A stretch of DNA of 64,000 nucleotides, from positions 92,305 to 156,304 of the forward strand of contig JBBPIG010000015.1 of NCBI GenBank assembly GCA_038040445.1, in the 5' to 3' direction. Below the pieces are notes generated by a model that was given only the letters and a program-made list of their open reading frames with translations, ran no database searches and was not told the DNA's origin. The position numbers and the translations under genes are program-made. Shown in pieces: positions 62,194 to 64,000 of this stretch (positions within the stretch are counted from its first letter, which is position 1; each line of letters opens with the position of its first letter). The DNA comes from Acidobacteriota bacterium. GTDB taxonomy: Bacteria; Acidobacteriota; Blastocatellia; UBA7656.

Positions 62194-63861
62194 CTATCTC
62201 TGGCGAACCGGAACTCGCATGCTGGACGGAAACTTTTTGCCGGTGTGGATCGTGAACTCCGATCGGAGGTTGTCATTAGCGCCCGGCGGTCTGAATGCGG
62301 GAAAGTCGATGTTCGAGACCCTGAGTCTGAGCGAGTGACCGGCTTGAAATACCCAGTCGTCTCCAAAGTCGTAAAACGAGGCGCGGCGCACTTCGCCCGG
62401 TGATAAGCCCAGCACCCGCATCGCACCGATCGTTACCTCAGTCTCGGTTCCGTCGGGAGCGACGTCGTAGGTTCGCACTATCAGATCGATATCAGACGAT
62501 GTTGTGCTGCTGACGAAGAGGCTGAACTCGCTGAGACCGATCATCTCGGTTTGTACATCGAACGGCGCGAACGTGTACTGAAACTGACGAGGCGCCGTTG
62601 CAAGCGCTTCGGCGTGGCCGCTGAGCAGGTCACTCGTCGAGGGTATGTCGGCGCCGCGATGTGAGCTTCGAATGCGTTCGGGGCGAAAGATGCCGCCCGC
62701 CGTTTCCTGCTCGACCGGCCCCTTCTTCTTACGCGACAGGATCCCGCCGGGCTTCAGAAACAACGGGACTGAAGCGATATCATCCGATGGAAAATCCGTG
62801 TCGGTAAATGGAAGAGCTGAGAACGGGGCGGGAGCACTTATCACCTTAAGCGGGTCAGTCGGGCCGAAGCCGCGCAAGTAATGATCGAACCAGCGCAGGA
62901 CCTCGGTCGCGATGTAGAGATCTTCACCTTCGAATTGGTTTCCTCCGGGCGGATGACCACGACGCCCCAGATAAATCCGCTTGGGCGCGGTGATCTGAGA
63001 AAACACATCCAGCACCTGGGAGGCGGGAAACAGATAATCGTCCCAGGATTGAATGATGAGAGTAGGAACCCGAGGCTGCTTCGACGACTCCAGAATATCT
63101 TGCCCGTTCTCGTTGCGCGCGGAGATCGAGCGCTCCCGAAGCGCTTTCCTGACGCTCCTGTCCGGGAGCCGGCCTTCCGCGGCGGCGTCCAACAAATCAA
63201 ACTGAAGCTCGCTGTAGTTGAAGAAAGGAGCCTGGCCCACATGTCGTTTGAGGCCCGAGTTAAACTCCGCTATTCCCAGCCCGTATTTAATCGCGCCGTT
63301 CGGATAGAGGGCTTGCTCGAGATCAGTCCACCCCACGAGAGGCACCACCGCCGAGACGCGTGGATCAGAGGCGATCTGGAATGAATGTCCGCCTCCGTAT
63401 GAACCGCCCAGCACTCCTACCTTGGCCACTCGCGGCCCGATTACGCGATCGGGGTCGGTGGTCAGCCAATCGATGACTCGACGCAAGTCATTCAGCTCAT
63501 CCGGTCCGGCAAGTGTTGCCTGCCCTCCCGATTCACCATCGCCAAACCCGCGAGCGGTGTAAGAGAGCACGATGTAGCCGGCTGCCGCGATGTAGTAGGC
63601 GAGGTTGTCTTCGCCGGTTAGCCTGTGCCCGCCCCACCCATGGATGTAGACAGCCGCGGGCGCAAGCGGAAAAAAACGCGGCTGGTACAGCGTAGCAGCA
63701 AGCTTGATCGTTCCCGAACCGAAGGAGCCTGCGGGTACTTCTATGAAATGGGTGGAGACATCTACGAGCTCAATTGCATGAGCGCGAGAGGCAGAAGGCC
63801 CGCCAGGAACAATCAACAGAGCGGATATTACGACGAGGCTGAACAGCTTTGACTTCGACAT
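62194..63861 (-). CDS. Secreted S15/CocE-type (Xaa-Pro dipeptidyl-peptidase-like) hydrolase
   Basis: 555 residues. Signal peptide (LFSLVVISALLIVPGGPSASRAHA); alpha/beta hydrolase with nucleophile Ser in GVLGGSYGGGHSF, Asp in QSWDDYLFPASQ and His in LGRRGHPPGG; a C-terminal jelly-roll as in X-Pro dipeptidyl-peptidase C-terminal domains (LFVSSTTSSDIDLIVRTYDV...SLRLRVSNIDFPAFR). Substrate unknown. The ATG at 63861 (MSKSKLF) is chosen; the frame continues seven residues upstream. Confidence 0.88.
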   Translation of the reverse strand: MSKSKLFSLVVISALLIVPGGPSASRAHAIELVDVSTHFIEVPAGSFGSGTIKLAATLYQPRFFPLAPAAVYIHGWGGHRLTGEDNLAYYIAAAGYIVLSYTARGFGDGESGGQATLAGPDELNDLRRVIDWLTTDPDRVIGPRVAKVGVLGGSYGGGHSFQIASDPRVSAVVPLVGWTDLEQALYPNGAIKYGLGIAEFNSGLKRHVGQAPFFNYSELQFDLLDAAAEGRLPDRSVRKALRERSISARNENGQDILESSKQPRVPTLIIQSWDDYLFPASQVLDVFSQITAPKRIYLGRRGHPPGGNQFEGEDLYIATEVLRWFDHYLRGFGPTDPLKVISAPAPFSALPFTDTDFPSDDIASVPLFLKPGGILSRKKKGPVEQETAGGIFRPERIRSSHRGADIPSTSDLLSGHAEALATAPRQFQYTFAPFDVQTEMIGLSEFSLFVSSTTSSDIDLIVRTYDVAPDGTETEVTIGAMRVLGLSPGEVRRASFYDFGDDWVFQAGHSLRLRVSNIDFPAFRPPGANDNLRSEFTIHTGKKFPSSMRVPVRQR

Positions 63862-63944
63862 CACGACACACTCTTCTCGCAATTCAGAATGGGCAGCCGC
63901 GACGCATGATTGATAGCAGGCCTTACTCTTCGGGTCAACTCGGT

Positions 63945-64000
63945 TGGGTAGTGTCCTAATCTTGTGTTGGTCGACTAGGACACTATCGGGCGACCGCGTA
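63945..64000. repeat. REPIN/MITE-like family A, second copy (cut by window end)
   Basis: GTAGTGTCCTAATCTTGTGT through TATCGGGCGACCGCGTA matches the left arm of the 4245-4454 element almost base for base, including the internal hairpin GTGTCCTA (63951-63958)/TAGGACAC (63976-63983) and the CGACCGCGTA at 63991-64000. It lacks the four-base ATCG insertion of the first copy. Both copies are preceded by TTGG. Confidence 0.9.

Noticed and set aside
1..64000. CRISPR arrays, tRNA or rRNA genes, phage structural genes, integrase
   Set aside because: None recognised on either strand by eye; inverted repeats present are REPIN-like or word repeats, not direct CRISPR repeats.

Overview
The window reads like a chromosomal stretch from a soil-type Acidobacteriota, most likely class Blastocatellia. 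This is an inference. It rests on moderately high GC, the mix of house-keeping genes (dxs, tlyA, ppk1, hslO, nusB, ribH, uvrA, rpiB), many secreted or Tat-exported hydrolases, a giant BNR/sortilin-like secreted protein, and very many palindromic intergenic repeats. No tRNA, rRNA, CRISPR array or recognisable transposase gene was seen.

Layout: 1-9.7 kb holds the 3' end of dxs, a shortened antitoxin-like gene, a zinc-ribbon membrane protein, a DUF5715/M15-like lipoprotein, tlyA, an FHA-HtrA-type protease translationally coupled to ppk1, a small secreted protein and a Tat-exported M19-like protein that lacks part of its metal site. 10-16.3 kb holds a class C beta-lactamase-like hydrolase, thpR, moaB/mogA, hslO, a 49-residue membrane protein and two overlapping thymidylate-kinase-like genes. 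16.3-23.4 kb is the most unusual part: an AT-richer four-gene cassette (V4R-domain protein, two L-asparaginases, RelA/SpoT-type nucleotidyltransferase) faces a TIR-domain gene that sits behind a ParA-like gene. 24-34.5 kb holds an AI-2E-type permease, two S41 proteases, a zinc-ribbon rhomboid protease, cheW, cheA, nusB and ribH. 34.8-41.6 kb holds uvrA, an rpiB variant, an ECF sigma / anti-sigma / secretin-N-like operon and a YbjQ protein. 42.4-44.1 kb and 52.6-54.1 kb are two clusters of toxin-antitoxin-type small genes that share a paralogous family; the second is partly decayed. 44-64 kb holds the BNR protein, a peroxiredoxin, a B12-type radical SAM protein, the agmatine-to-putrescine pair aguB-aguA, an SnoaL-like protein, an M24 peptidase, a PDZ-GAF-PP2C phosphatase, an AsmA-like protein, a lipoprotein and an S15/CocE-type hydrolase.

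Intergenic DNA is dominated by two repeat classes. One is REPIN-like: two inverted copies of a roughly 30 bp unit, each unit itself a small hairpin. Five sequence families are seen, one of them present twice, at 4245-4454 and at the window end. The other is low-complexity 'word' repeats (7-12 bp words repeated, then repeated again in inverted orientation) at eight or more places. Some of these repeats run into coding sequence and create false N-terminal or C-terminal extensions.

Best candidate for an undescribed system: the 16948-21630 cassette. The two asparaginases and the RelA/SpoT protein keep their catalytic motifs, and the genes are spaced like one operon. I infer a nutrient-depletion plus alarmone (growth-arrest or defence) module, possibly sensed by the V4R protein; this is untested.
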